The notes under the pieces: model-generated | The model's database searches: none | Told to the model about the DNA's origin: nothing | Seen by the model: the letters and a program-made list of their open reading frames with translations, nothing else | In this document: positions 11,133 through 22,233 of the stretch, piece after piece | Numbering within the stretch: the first letter of the stretch is position 1 | How the letters are laid out: every line of letters starts with the position of its first letter | Origin: Drosophila miranda | Lineage: Eukaryota; Arthropoda; Insecta; Diptera; Drosophilidae | Assembly (NCBI RefSeq): GCF_003369915.1 | Contig: NC_046675.1 | Location: 26,908,001 to 26,972,000, forward strand | Direction: 5' to 3' | Length of the DNA: 64,000 nt | Position numbers and translations under genes: made by a program

Positions 11133-11809
11133 TTATAACAAGGAAAAGAATAGTCCTGTGAAATAGCGCCAATGAACCTCGTTGACTAAAAGCGCCCACT
11201 AATAAAAAGAACCAAGAAGTTCTCCATTGCCATTCGTGACGAAGCTGCAGCTGGAACTGCTGTTAGTCGAGCTCGTTCACGTTCTGCCTTCTCTGGGGCG
11301 TGCTCTGATCTTCCGCATCCTCCTCGTCAAAACCTTGCATCAGCCGACTGAATATGTCGCCGAACATCCCACCCAATCCGGGAGGGCCGGCATTTGTCTC
11401 CGGCTGCTCGTCAAAGTAGATGACTCCAATTTTCGTTACGTACTTCAAGAACGATGTATCGCGCTTTAGCGAAGGATCGTAGAGCTTTCGCAGGGAACGA
11501 AAGCCTGTCACACTCTTTGTCTCGATCAAGCGAAACAGAAAGTACAAAAAGTTGACCAGTGGCTCCTTATAGGGAAACTCGTGCCTCAGTAGCTTCGGGT
11601 GATAGCGTGTGTACTCAATGAACGTGTCCTCGGCGGATTTGCGATCCTTCAGCGACAGTTGCTGAAGGACTGCTTGCACCAGAAACAAATCCACCTCGCT
11701 CTGGAACCCTCGGCTCTGGCTGATTTCAATCAAAACTCGACCACAGAGACTGCCGTTCTGTGAAAGCAGATAGTGGTGACGGGCCGACTCTATGTTGCCC
11801 TCCGTCCCA
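11133..11809 (-). repeat. Right arm of the Get4 inverted duplication
   Basis: Reverse complement of 9464-10142. I count about six differences in the outer ~75 bp (11,735-11,809) but only about four or five in the remaining ~600 bp. This uneven divergence suggests recent copying or gene conversion between the arms. Its outer edge joins the integrase fragment directly. Confidence 0.9.
11263..11809 (-). pseudogene. Inverted 5'-truncated copy of Get4 exon 2
   Basis: The frame stays open from about 11,733 to the stop at 11,263 and matches the C-terminal 156 residues of Get4 with one visible amino-acid change (GFRFLRK to GFRSLRK). Exon 1, the intron and the first ~26 codons of exon 2 are missing, and no promoter is evident. 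It is a fragment unlikely to make Get4, but it could contribute antisense or hairpin RNA against the intact gene. Confidence 0.88.
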
Positions 11810-12208
11810 AAAACTTTTTCGGAAAAATGCGGCAGTACAATTCAGGAGCAACGTTTGAGAGGATCGCAATGGATATAACAGGCCCATTCCCAACCAGTGA
11901 CAGTGGAAATAAATTTGTATTCTTATATCCGATCCCTAATCAAGAGGCATCGACAGTGGCGAATGTGTTTATAAATAATTGGGTAACAAGATTCGGAGTA
12001 CCAATGAAATTACATTCTGACCAAGGTCGTAATTTTGAGTCTCACACGTCCAAAGATGCATGTGAGACATTAAGAATTTGGCAGACACGTACAACACCAC
12101 TTCATCCTCAATCCGATGGAATGGTAGAACGTTTTAACAGAACTTTAGAGGAGTATCTTAGGAAAGTCGTCGGCACAAATCAAAAAAATTGGGATGAGCC
12201 GGGAGGCT
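11810..12208 (+). pseudogene. Retroviral-type integrase fragment of a Gypsy-type element
   Basis: Codes for part of an rve integrase core: FERIAMDITGPFP, RFGVPMKLHSDQGRNFES and PQSDGMVERFNRTLEEYL. The three acidic DDE positions are present, in MDITGP, HSDQG and MVERFN. Compared with the family, a short block between GNKF and PIPNQEAS is missing. The zinc-binding N terminus is replaced by the Get4 arm, and an in-frame stop follows KNWDEPGG. Further degraded coding traces run to about 12,390. The polarity is opposite to the gag fragment. Non-functional relic. Confidence 0.82.
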
Positions 12209-12639
12209 GATTTGAAATTCGGCGTAACCCCAACTTTTAATGAAACTACCAATGATGGTGAAATCCGCAATGATAATATGGGATTGAATGTAAGACATAT
12301 ACTACCACACTTTCACGTAACCCCTTAATATTTACATATTTGAAAAGTGACGATGTGACAGTAATCAAAACGATCAATGTGGCCAGTCACCGTTGAGAAA
12401 AACTCTGCCAGCATAACAGCACGACATCTAAAAAAAAAACGTTATTTTGTCGGAAATAAAAAAAATAAATTAATTGAAAAATTTTAAAAAGTAACCAACG
12501 TTTTTTAGCAAAAAATTTTTATTGTTCATTGGTATGTATCGGAAGCCCGATATATTTGAAATAGCCAGATTTCCGGCTAATAAAACATATTTTCTAGCAA
12601 TCGAACTTTAAAAATGGCCACACCCAGCTATAAAAGAGC

Positions 12640-12930
12640 TGAAGTGGCAACACTGATGCGGTCATAGAATTAAATACCAAATAAAGCCTGGTTTCAATTA
12701 ATCGGAATTAGATATGTATCAACAAATTATTTTAGTTTCGCTTTATATAGAAATCCCATAAAAAGCAATTATTTAAAGTAAGCCAGTCAAGTAGAAAATA
12801 AATTCACTAATCGGATAAAATTATGTGGCTAAATTTTCTATATAGCTAGTAATATTCCACGGAATATCAAAAACGAGGAATATGTAAAATAGAAGTTGAA
12901 TTTGTCAGTATATTTACGGTATATTTTTCA
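12640..12930 (+). repeat. Dispersed repeat body, copy C (inverted relative to copy A)
   Basis: The reverse complement of this stretch matches copy A through the same landmarks (ATTCCACGGAATATC, AAAACGAGGAATATG). It lacks the palindromic insertion of copy A and so preserves the empty site. It leads straight into the MARCH5-like promoter block. Confidence 0.78.
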
Positions 12931-13001
12931 AGTGAGACGGTATATTTTTCAAATGAGACGGTATATTTTGATATATATTTCTGAGTGTCAGTCACACTGT
13001 A
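12905..13001 (+). promoter_or_regulatory. Core promoter of the MARCH5-like gene (motif 6 array + motif 1)
   Basis: Three GGTATATTTT elements at about 12,918, 12,939 and 12,960, spaced 21 bp apart, precede CAGTCACACTGT at 12,989-13,000, a close motif 1 match. The arrangement mirrors those of tube and the MTHFSD-like gene. The likely ATG is about 215 bp downstream. Confidence 0.7.
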
Positions 13002-13215
13002 GATATGTATCAACAATTTATTTTAGTTTCGCTTTAGTTTTGTTGTAAAACTAAAAATTCAGACGTACTACGCAGCTGAAAGTACCAATTGCACCAAAAG
13101 AAACAAAGCAAAACTAGAGGCCGCGGTACGCACGCAGAGTAAGCTAAATTGAACAGGTCAAATTCAGGTGCAGACGATTAACACAAGTAGTATATGGTGT
13201 GACATTTGCAGCGAA

Positions 13216-14534
13216 ATGGCTGACAATGCGGCAGTGCCCACTGCCGATGTTGCAACTGCAACTGACGTTAATACCGGTGATAGCCCGCCGCACACAGCCT
13301 CACCCGCGTCCGCTGATGACCACACGACTCTTATATTGCCACCTGCTCCAGGATCAGGAAACGCCCAAGTCTCCACCCACGCAGATAAAACATCGACAGA
13401 TGCCACCACATCCACAACAGTTTTGGTGGGTGGTGAGCCCCCTGAATCGGAACGTTGCTGTTGGATATGCTTTGCCACCGACGAGGACAACCGCTTGGCT
13501 GCCTGGGTGAAGCCGTGCAAGTGCCGCGGGACTACCAAGTGGGTGCATCAGAGCTGCCTATATCGCTGGATCGATGAGAAGACGCAGAAGGGAAATGCGC
13601 TGCGCACCGTATCCTGCCCGCAGTGTCAAACAGAATACATAATTGTGTTCCCACAAATGGGAAAACTCGGTGGCGCTCTGGAAGCTGTTGATAACATGAT
13701 CAAACGCTTGAGTCCATTTCTGGCCGCTGGTTTCTTTGTGGGTTCACTATATTGGACAGCAGTTACTTACGGGGCGGTAACATTCTTACAGGCAAGCGTT
13801 TACCTTATTTGTTGTTATTAAGATCGCCTGAAAACACATTTCCTATGACAGATCGTGGGTCATGAGCATGGTATGTCCATAATGGAGGCGGGAGATCCGC
13901 TCGTTCTTCTCATCGGGCTACCAGCCATTCCAGTGGGTCTGGTGCTCGGCCGTTTAATACGCTGGGAGGATGCTCTGCTGCGTCTGATTCGCAACCGTGG
14001 CACAGTGGTGCGCAAATTTCCCTTTGTTAACCTCCTGTATCCGAGCCTGTAAGAGAACACAGTCCATTGAAACTATCTGGATGGTCAAAGTATTTATTCG
14101 TTCATTAATTCCACAGTACCCAGGAGGAGCAGCCAATCAACAGCAATCCGGCCACACCTGCTCTGTCTGATCCAGTTTCAGCTACACGTGTATTCTGTGG
14201 GGCCCTTCTTTTGCCCACCATCTCATCAATCGTAGGTCGCATTCTCTTCGACTCTGTGGACAATACGTTACATCGCACGCTGCTGGGAGGTCTGACCTTC
14301 ATAACGGTTAAGGGTATCCTAAAAATATATTTGAAACAGAAGCAGTATGCGCGTCGAAAGAAGCGTCGCATCGTGGACTACACGGAGGAAAATATACGCA
14401 ATTTTATGCATCGCAACACTAACAATCCTGCCGGCGGCGCACGTCAGCCACAGCAGCCCCCGGTGGCCCAAGCTTCCCGGATAGCCGCCGCAGCAGCCCG
14501 TGAACGAGACCGCCAGCATGGGGACATTGTCTAG
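13216..14534 (+). CDS. MARCH5-like RING-CH E3 ubiquitin ligase (mitochondrial outer membrane)
   Basis: Exons 13216-13791, 13852-14048 and 14117-14534, 396 aa. A Thr/Ala-rich N-terminal extension (1-80) is followed by a RING-CH finger at 81-137 (CCWICFA, PCKCRGT, WVHQSCL, CPQC) and four hydrophobic segments, e.g. LVLLIGLPAIPVGLVLG and RTLLGGLTFITVKG. MARCH5 is the multi-spanning mitochondrial outer-membrane E3 that controls fission and fusion factors. It is longer than human MARCH5 (278 aa) because of the N-terminal and C-terminal Ala/Gln tails. Intron 1 appears to use a GC donor (CAG|GCAAGC at 13,792). An in-frame ATG at 13,168 would add 16 residues. D. melanogaster counterpart is probably CG9855. 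Confidence 0.93.
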
Positions 14535-14738
14535 ATGGACGGCACAGTGGACCCAATTGATAATGCTAACTTTTTTCTAGTTCTCGGCTTTTTACGTAGA
14601 TTGTTTCATCTCTCGCACCTGCAGGAGCACGCTATTGACTAGCTGAGAACCAGCCAGCAAAATTTATTGTAGAAGTCAAGTCTTCAGAAAATGAAGTGTA
14701 TGTTGAAATATTTGGCCAAGCTTTTTGTTAGCAACACA

Positions 14739-14874
14739 AATAAAACTCCCTCCCCTCCCATGTCCCTTCATAGATGTAATATTCAAGTAGGTTATACATA
14801 TACATATATGCTTCCACATATTTGATTTATTCGTTACCATTTTTGTAAATTACAAAGTTGCCTCTGTAAATAAA
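14739..14874 (+). terminator. Poly(A) signals of the MARCH5-like gene
   Basis: AATAAA hexamers at 14,739-14,744 and 14,869-14,874, roughly 205 and 335 bp past the stop codon. Confidence 0.6.
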
Positions 14875-14879
14875 AGCAA

Positions 14880-17521
14880 ACCCTTGGCTGTGGGTGAATT
14901 ATAAACATCATATTACGGGTATTTCAGGACATTGATAGCCTCCTATTCGATTGCCCCTGCAACTTCTCGACCTTTGGAACCGCTTGGGTCTGTTCTGAAC
15001 TTTGGTGTAACACCACACTGTGAGCAGTTTAGTGCAATTCGCAAGGTCTTGTGCTCCGGCTGCCAGATTAGATAGGCTTTTTATATCACTGACGTCCGTG
15101 GGCGAGAGAGCGCAGACAGAGTATGAGCTGGTACTGGTCTATGCAAGCTGTAAGAAAGTGCGAATAATTTGTTTATAAATATGTACTGGCTTGTAAGCCG
15201 GCTGGGGCTGGGCTGCTGAGTCATTCCGATTCAAGATAATTTATCCGCAACGCAACTGGCCGCCTGGCATACATATGTATGTATGTTTGTACAAAGCTGA
15301 ATCTATGCAGGTGTGTGATTCATATATCCCCAGCACACAAGCAGCATTGGCTTGGCTTAAGCCGATCCAGCGACTCATGCATTTTATATAAATGAACAAC
15401 TACATACTTCAAATGTATATAAAATCTAAAGTCGTCTGTAAACTTGCGACGGATGATATATGTATGTACATATGTGTGTACATATACATTTGTACAATAC
15501 AAAAAGATACTGTTAAAGAACCGTCCAAAGTGAATGCTCCAAAAAGCGATCTAATCATTTATAATTGTTAGCAAGTTTTGTGTTTGTTTTGTCTATTTGC
15601 GCTTATCATCGACAGCACCGGCAGCAAGATATCGGTGTGCATTTGGCAGATACTTCCACTGAAGGAAAAGCGAACCCTATGCGGCCGACTCGACTTATAG
15701 ATGGGCTTCGTAACAATGATATCTAGTCATATCTAGTCCTTCTACAAGTATAAATAAATAGTATTTGTATTTGTTTCAATCTGAATAGGTTATCTAAGAA
15801 TTACAGATATAGGTATACCTATACATATAGGCATAATTTGGTTACTTTCAAAAATGTAGGGCGCTTGGGGTTTCATATAACGTAGGTAGGGTATTGGAGA
15901 GGTTGTAGAAGTCGAAGACCCATACACAGTTAATCTTGGCACATACACGTACGAGCACAAAGAGAAGAGAGAGAGAAAGAGAAGAGTGATAGAGAGAGGG
16001 AGACGACACGGTACCGGTGACGTATGTGTGCTTGAGCACAGCTGTGTATGTGCATTTGTGTGTTTGGCCCACCTGTTTGGGTTTTCAGGAGCAATCACAC
16101 GCTTTTGCGCTCGCGGCAGTAGAAAGATTTCTTGCTGCTTTCTTTCTTCGCCTCGGGTCTGGGGTTTGCTCACTTTTGGCGGAAGAAGCAAGAACAGTAA
16201 CAAAGCCAACGGGTTGCGTTTGTTCTTTGTGACTGACGGTGGGGGTGTGCAGGAGGGAGAGTGCGGTATGAAGTAGGCGGCAGTCTACAGACCAAGGCAC
16301 ATAACGTAACGAGTCGCTGCACATTGGGCCAGACGGCGAATATTCTGGAACCAAAACCTTTTTTGAATGATACGTTATCATAGAGCATACCCTAGTTAAC
16401 TTGCCTGTCAATTGAGGTCCACAAATTTGTTCGTGTCTTCTTATGCCCCTTACTAACTATGTTAAGTTAATGTATTAGATTTGTAAAGTACTAATGTGTA
16501 TTAAATTAACTGCGACCACTTGTGACCGTTATAATTTTACGGGTATTTTCACTTAGTAGGTTAGTCAGAATTTTTTTTAGACAAAGCAGCTCTATATTTG
16601 GATGTACGAGTATATCAATATACATGCTTTCATTGTCGTGAGCTTGATATTTCAAGCACGGAGAAAAATGATGAAATTAGTAAAAAAAATAATGATCTTA
16701 GACACTTAAATCGAAAATGCTGTAGAAATATAACAAATTTAAGGAGATGCCATTCAAATGGTTATCGTCTTAAATAAGCATGAATAGAGGAAATGTATAA
16801 ATACTCATCAAATAATTACGTCAATAATAATGCTAAACAAAAACAACTAGTAAAAATTGCACGTATATGGGCAGTAGGGATGTGCGTGGTCGGATCGGTC
16901 TAAAATGTATATCGGTTCTTATAAATATGTATATCAATACAGTCAACTGTACCTAGGTTCAAGTCTTTAGCCTAATTTTTCGAATTTATGGCAAAATTTC
17001 GGCAGCCTGGCCCAATGTGCGCTGGAGCAGCGCCAGCGTCAACGCCAGCGTCGACGTCGACGTCGGTGCGACTACGGTTATAGCAGCCACATCGGGTGCT
17101 CGTCCCCCAATCGCAGACCACACGCGCCACGGGCACCATTGAGTGAGGTTTCGGCACGCACGACGCGTCATCTCTTTAACAAAAACAAACAAAACAAAAG
17201 ACAAATGTACATCCATATGTAACATATGTATGTGTGTGTGTAGTACCCATAAACCTCTCGTATGTGCATCGTATGAGCGTGAGTGCTCCTATCGCTCCTG
17301 CCCGAGATTATCAATATATCAACTGAATCAACCCACAAAGGAGAGGAGGAACATGAACTGAAGCGAAGCCGAATAAGGCTGTTGTTGTCCCATCGAACCA
17401 GTGTGTCACCAACGCTGCCGCTAGCTGAAAAAGGAGAAGAAATAGGTTCACCAACGATCCTCAACGCAATATCCTCCATCCCCCATCCTCCACTCCAATC
17501 CCAATCCCCACCATCCATCCA
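14880..17521. other. Intergenic and 5' region of the PRR15-like gene
   Basis: No supported coding. It contains a GA-rich tract (15,960-16,000), many CATA/TATG microrepeats, and GTCGACGTCGACGTCGG-type short repeats at 17,045-17,070. The 17,280-17,520 stretch before the ATG is probably 5' UTR. Confidence 0.35.
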
Positions 17522-20444
17522 ATGAGCAACACAATGACAACCGCCCACGAGCCGACCATCCACTACCTGGACAGCGTCCTTAATGAGGAAGAAAAGCGGT
17601 GCGATTACAGCCATCAGTGGCGCAACTTTACGATCTCTCGGTCCGGACGCTTCAGGTCAAAGAACAAGAAGCGCGATGTGGTCGATGGCAAGCTCTTTGA
17701 CGCACACAATGGCGGTGCGGCGACGAAGGAAAACGAAAAGGTGCGTCAATTTTCCAACTCCCATCTACTATCTCCCGGATCCTCCCTGCTCGAGGCCCGT
17801 TGCTTTATCAGCGCAGACATTCTATAAATATCAGTATATCGCGAGTAGCGACCCATATTGTGAATTGGGTACGTGATTTCTTTCACTGTCTATAAACTCA
17901 GCAGTTCCACCAATTCAATCGTAGTTAGACTTACCTCGTTTTAGGGTTTCTTGGTTCCTTTCTCAGCCCCACGTTTTCCTAGTGAAATGCAAACAATTTT
18001 GACTTTTCAGATAAAACTACAACACAACAAAGTCAGTCCGGGAAAACGGAAATGCTCATTAATAAAACGGAAGTTGGCTTTGTTGTGATAAGAACAGACC
18101 TCAAGGCAGTAGTCATATTGTATATAGTATAGTGTAGGCATTGTGGGGTCTTATTCATTCAAGTGCATTGGATTGGACATTTTGTAAGATCTGCGCCCGG
18201 ATACATATGTATATACACACATGTATACTCATATAAGTATTTGTTTACCATTCAATGCCACTTGAGGTAGGGCGTCGAGTGAAATTGAAAACACCAGGAT
18301 GATGCTCACTTGCACTGGCGGTACTCGATCCTGATGTGTGCGAGAATGCTGTGTTTTGTTACTCAAATGATAATTAGTTTTACTAATTTAAAAATGCATT
18401 GATGCGGAATGACATAAAGTCCCTTAAAACGCCAGTATATGAGCCCCAAAGCTTGCCCAAGATTGTGGCCCGTTCATGGTCATTTGGTTCCGCCTATATT
18501 ATAAAGGCTACAAAGGAAGTTAACAAAATTAAACTATATTCTTGGTGTACTTTGGCCTTGGCAAGATTTATATGTAAAGAACTAAGCCATGATAAGATTA
18601 GATTGTAAAGGGAACTTTTTTGCCATTTTACCTGCAACGACGTACTTTGTAGGTGAAATGAATGATTTCTCACCTCCTTACCGTAGTATGCAATGTACTA
18701 CGGAAAGGCGCTTATTAGGGTTTAACCCCACACCCCCTATCAAATATATATGTATGTATGCCTTAGGGCAATTACAGACAAAAGGTCCCATAAATGAGGC
18801 TCGTAAAGTGCAATCGAAATACACTGCGCACTGCACTCTCTTTTTATAATCGTTTGTTTGTTTCGCAAAAAAGCTTTTTATCAACAAAATAATGAACCGA
18901 AACAGAGTTGAGAAACTGGAATTACTAAACAGAAACAAAAGTCGTGTGTATGCCAAACAAACAAGATCAAAAGTGTTCTGTATGTGCCTTCTTTCTGGTT
19001 TTGCTTCTGTTGCTGCCTGTTCTGTTCGTTCTGCCACGCATATTCACCTGAGACCGACCCGACCCCGACACACGAAAAAACACACCTATCTGGAAACACT
19101 ATACTTTTGATGAGTACAGCGACTCAGATTGGCCAAAATGTCATTTAATACGATTTTGTACACCATTTTATGTACAATATTCTACTCCATATTACGAGTA
19201 AAGGAAATGCACGACAGGGTAGCGCCAAATCAACGATTGAGACGGGGGCGTGAGTCGCGTATCGTGTGAGGGATGTCCAAGGAGGGCGTGTGGAGCTGAT
19301 TGCGCAATGCAAATGCATTGACCGGTCGATCGATTGCCCGCCGACATTGTTGTCGCGTCATTGTCGTCTGTGCATTGAACTTGGGAGAAGCGTTTTATGA
19401 TGCCGACTTGATATTTATATCGGCGATTGATGAGGACTCTCCGTTGGTATATGTATACGTTTATTAACATTTTACGGCCGTTCCTAAGCCAGATAAAAGA
19501 TCGTCAATAGAGAGAATATAGTAAGGGGATTAGATGAGAGATCTCCAGCTCAGACAAGCGATCCAAAGATACAATTTTTCCCATAATGCAGTAATGGCTT
19601 AGGACATTCTAGAGAAATCTGGATCCAAGTAGTCTAGATGGTTCGCTTATTCGTGAAATACGAGTAGGAATTCTTGAAATCAAATTATGGGAAAGTTTTT
19701 GGTGTTATTTTCCGTTTCTGGAATTATCAGCTAACAAAATCAAGGCTGAGGCATGTCTGTATGTATTTATTTATCAGTATATGGGTATGCTAGAACACGA
19801 TACGGTTGTGGCGTATCTCTGATAATAATGAAGCGCACAAATTATGACGATGGCATTTCCAGTTAAAGAATAGAAAAGCAGGCACCGACATACACCAAAT
19901 ACATACACGTATTTTGCAGGTTTTCCTCTTTACCTTATCAAAGAACAAAAACCTGTGAAATAACAATAACAAATTTCTGCACATGTATACATACATACAT
20001 ATATGTATAGATACAAACACTGAAGTGGCTGTGCTTCGCACTGCTTTTGTTTTTCTCTTTCTTTCCGGCAACCTGTCAAAAAGGCTTTTTATATAAATGT
20101 CCCCAAGTTTGATTAAAATCAGGTGCTAAATCATAACAAGAAATCATATTCCGCCTGCTCGGGCATGTCTTCTGATTAGCTTAGAGTCTGTGCTGTGATT
20201 CCTGACCCGGAACGATAAGTGGGATCTAAGGAGATTCAGTTCGAACATACATCTATATTTACAAATTTAATTTATTTTTATTTTATTTAAGATCTCATCG
20301 CGCAGTTCTTCTAGCGCCGGGCCCAAGTCTGCAGCCTCACCCACAACAGGACCCTTCGGCACTCCAACGGTAACAGGGAGTTCAGCTCGAAGTCAACGCG
20401 AAAAAGTGGAGTGCTACAAAAGTTTTTACGAAACGAATTTATAG
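17522..20444 (+). CDS. Small PRR15-motif protein (two exons)
   Basis: Exon 1 is 17522-17740 (73 codons, ends KENEK before GTGCGT). Exon 2 is 20292-20444 (begins ISSRSSSS after a T-rich ATTTAAG acceptor, ends YETNL*). Phase 0 junction, 123 aa. Residues ~37-51 read TISRSGRFRSKNKKR. This strongly resembles the ISRSGRF(K)xKRK core of the vertebrate PRR15/PRR15L family, small proteins without known catalytic activity. The rest is hydrophilic: an acidic start (LDSVLNEEEK), then a Ser/Pro/Thr-rich exon 2 whose end (EKVECYKSFYETNL) looks constrained. No signal peptide or membrane segment. Readthrough of the donor would give a 102-residue product ending at 17,827. Cellular role not known. Confidence 0.75.
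17741..20291 (+). other. 2.55-kb intron of the PRR15-like gene
   Basis: GTGCGT donor and AG acceptor. No internal coding supported; the ORFs at 18,399-19,110 show no motif. Scattered CATATGTATG microrepeats. Confidence 0.6.
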
Positions 20445-20770
20445 ATAGTGGAAACCTGTTTCACAGCTTGATTTATTCTCTACGCACTTATATGTATATA
20501 ACAGTGCATGACGCTTTATTATATAAAATTGGGAGTTTGAGAGAGATAGAGAGAGCAGGAAGGTTTATTGCAGGATTTGTGGACTACAATGCACACTACG
20601 CCCAGTAAAGGCTGCGTCTAATTTTTGCGCTGGCTGCTTGATTAGGTTTGTTTTAGCATTTAATGAAGCATGCTGAGGGGTTTATATATATTCATATATT
20701 CAACATAATATATACAATATAATATACACGCTTTCTCTCCCTGAACTTGGATCGATTGTACTTATGTTAA

Positions 20771-20911
20771 TTTATTATCTGCTGCTTGCTTAGATTGTAA
20801 AAGTATTAAAACGTGATAATTGCACTAAATTATAGAATATCTTTAAGTTTATAGCTACATTATTGTATTGCATGTATGTCAGAAGCAGTACATTTGAGTC
20901 TAGCCAATAAA
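20771..20911. terminator. Opposed poly(A) signals of two convergent genes
   Basis: Plus-strand AATAAA at 20,906-20,911 (PRR15-like gene, ~460 bp past its stop) and minus-strand AATAAA at 20,776-20,771 (TMEM129-like gene, ~200 bp past its stop). If both are used, the two 3' UTRs overlap by at least 135 bp. Confidence 0.45.
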
Positions 20912-20973
20912 GCACAAGGTTGGATCTAACGAGTCGTTTAATCGTTGCTTTAGCACAGTCGGAAAGTTTCAAA

Positions 20974-22233
20974 TCATGAGCTAGGGATTCCATTGACATC
21001 GCCCCGCTGTTCCGGCGCTCTGATGTAGCTCACATCGCGCACGCAAAACTTCGCTCTGCACATTGGGCACGTGCACTTCTGTTCCAGCCAAATTGCGCGA
21101 TCCACGTCCGTTTGGCGGGCGGCAAACCACCGGGCCAGGCACTCCACACACCACATTGGGCGGCAGTAGCAGTTGGAGCAGGATGCCTCGTTCGTCAGGG
21201 GAGCGCCATTGCGTTCCACATCGGCGCATTGCTTGTTGATTTTAATGTTCGGATCGATCAGCATGCAGGCGAAGCATTTTTCCGTTACTGGCTCCGCTTG
21301 GAAGACGGGATTGAGGGCCACTTGGGCCTTAAAAACATCCACAAAGCGGTCAAGCACGTTGCGATGGAACTGTATGTTGGAAGGTATGGCAATGGGCCGC
21401 CTCAGCCGTTCCTCCAAATTTCTGAATTCCAATGCATTGATTCGTATGTGAAAATCGGCCACACCTTGCCGCATGGGTCGCACTATGATGCTGATCATCT
21501 GCAGAGTGTCATTCTGATCGTGGTGTGTTATGTTGTAGGTCTCCGCCTGCAAGGAAAGAGGATTAATAAACGATCGCGGGAAAAGCACATATAGCCGGAC
21601 CTTTGCCACACTGAGAGCCGTGTTCGTTTGGTGCGCAAAGTGAACATTGTACATTGTTGTCTTTATTATCCAGTTCTCCGTGGCTATTACAGTGCTTATG
21701 GAATTTAGTTTCTTTTTATAGATCTCCGGACGACGAAACTCAGTGCTAATGTCGCTGGCGACGGCACTGTAGCTACTCGGCGTGTTTGCGTATTTGGAAA
21801 GGGCTTTGTTGATTGGATGTCGCCGCCAGTTTTGCTGGTGCCAGTTGAATATCAGGGCGGGCACTGCGAGCACGGCCAGAACGCTAAACCGCTGGGCCGT
21901 CTTCCACGTGAGCGTTTTGAACGCTACCGCCTCCTGGGGCATTGGAAAATCTGGGTCAAGCTCAGAGTGCTCGAGCGGCTCTTGCGTGGCAAAGACGGAG
22001 AACTTCAGCCTATGGATTAGAAAGTATACAAACGGCAGGCACGAGTGCATGAAGAGATTGAGCGAAGTGCGGCGCAAGTGATATCCTACGAAGTCCATCG
22101 TTTCCTCTCCAAGAAACCATGAGAACAACTGCTCGATAGTGAAGCCCAGACGCTGAAACTCCTCCGGTGGGTAAATTATGACCAAACAAAGTAAAAGGTA
22201 AAACAGATTGAAAAGCAATTCCGACTCGTCCAT
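20974..22233 (-). CDS. TMEM129-like ER E3 ubiquitin ligase
   Basis: Single exon, 419 aa. The N terminus has hydrophobic segments at ~5-22 (LLFNLFYLLLCLVIIY), ~55-75 and ~112-130. The C terminus holds an atypical cysteine-rich RING: CFACMLIDPNIK, SNCYCRPMWCVECLARWF, CTCPMCRAKFCVRD. This matches TMEM129, the ER-resident E3 ligase of the dislocation (ERAD) pathway. Human TMEM129 is 362 aa, so this is slightly longer. It is unusual here in having no introns. Convergent with the PRR15-like gene. I believe the D. melanogaster counterpart is CG14646 (from memory). Confidence 0.9.
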   Translation of the reverse strand: MDESELLFNLFYLLLCLVIIYPPEEFQRLGFTIEQLFSWFLGEETMDFVGYHLRRTSLNLFMHSCLPFVYFLIHRLKFSVFATQEPLEHSELDPDFPMPQEAVAFKTLTWKTAQRFSVLAVLAVPALIFNWHQQNWRRHPINKALSKYANTPSSYSAVASDISTEFRRPEIYKKKLNSISTVIATENWIIKTTMYNVHFAHQTNTALSVAKVRLYVLFPRSFINPLSLQAETYNITHHDQNDTLQMISIIVRPMRQGVADFHIRINALEFRNLEERLRRPIAIPSNIQFHRNVLDRFVDVFKAQVALNPVFQAEPVTEKCFACMLIDPNIKINKQCADVERNGAPLTNEASCSNCYCRPMWCVECLARWFAARQTDVDRAIWLEQKCTCPMCRAKFCVRDVSYIRAPEQRGDVNGIPSS

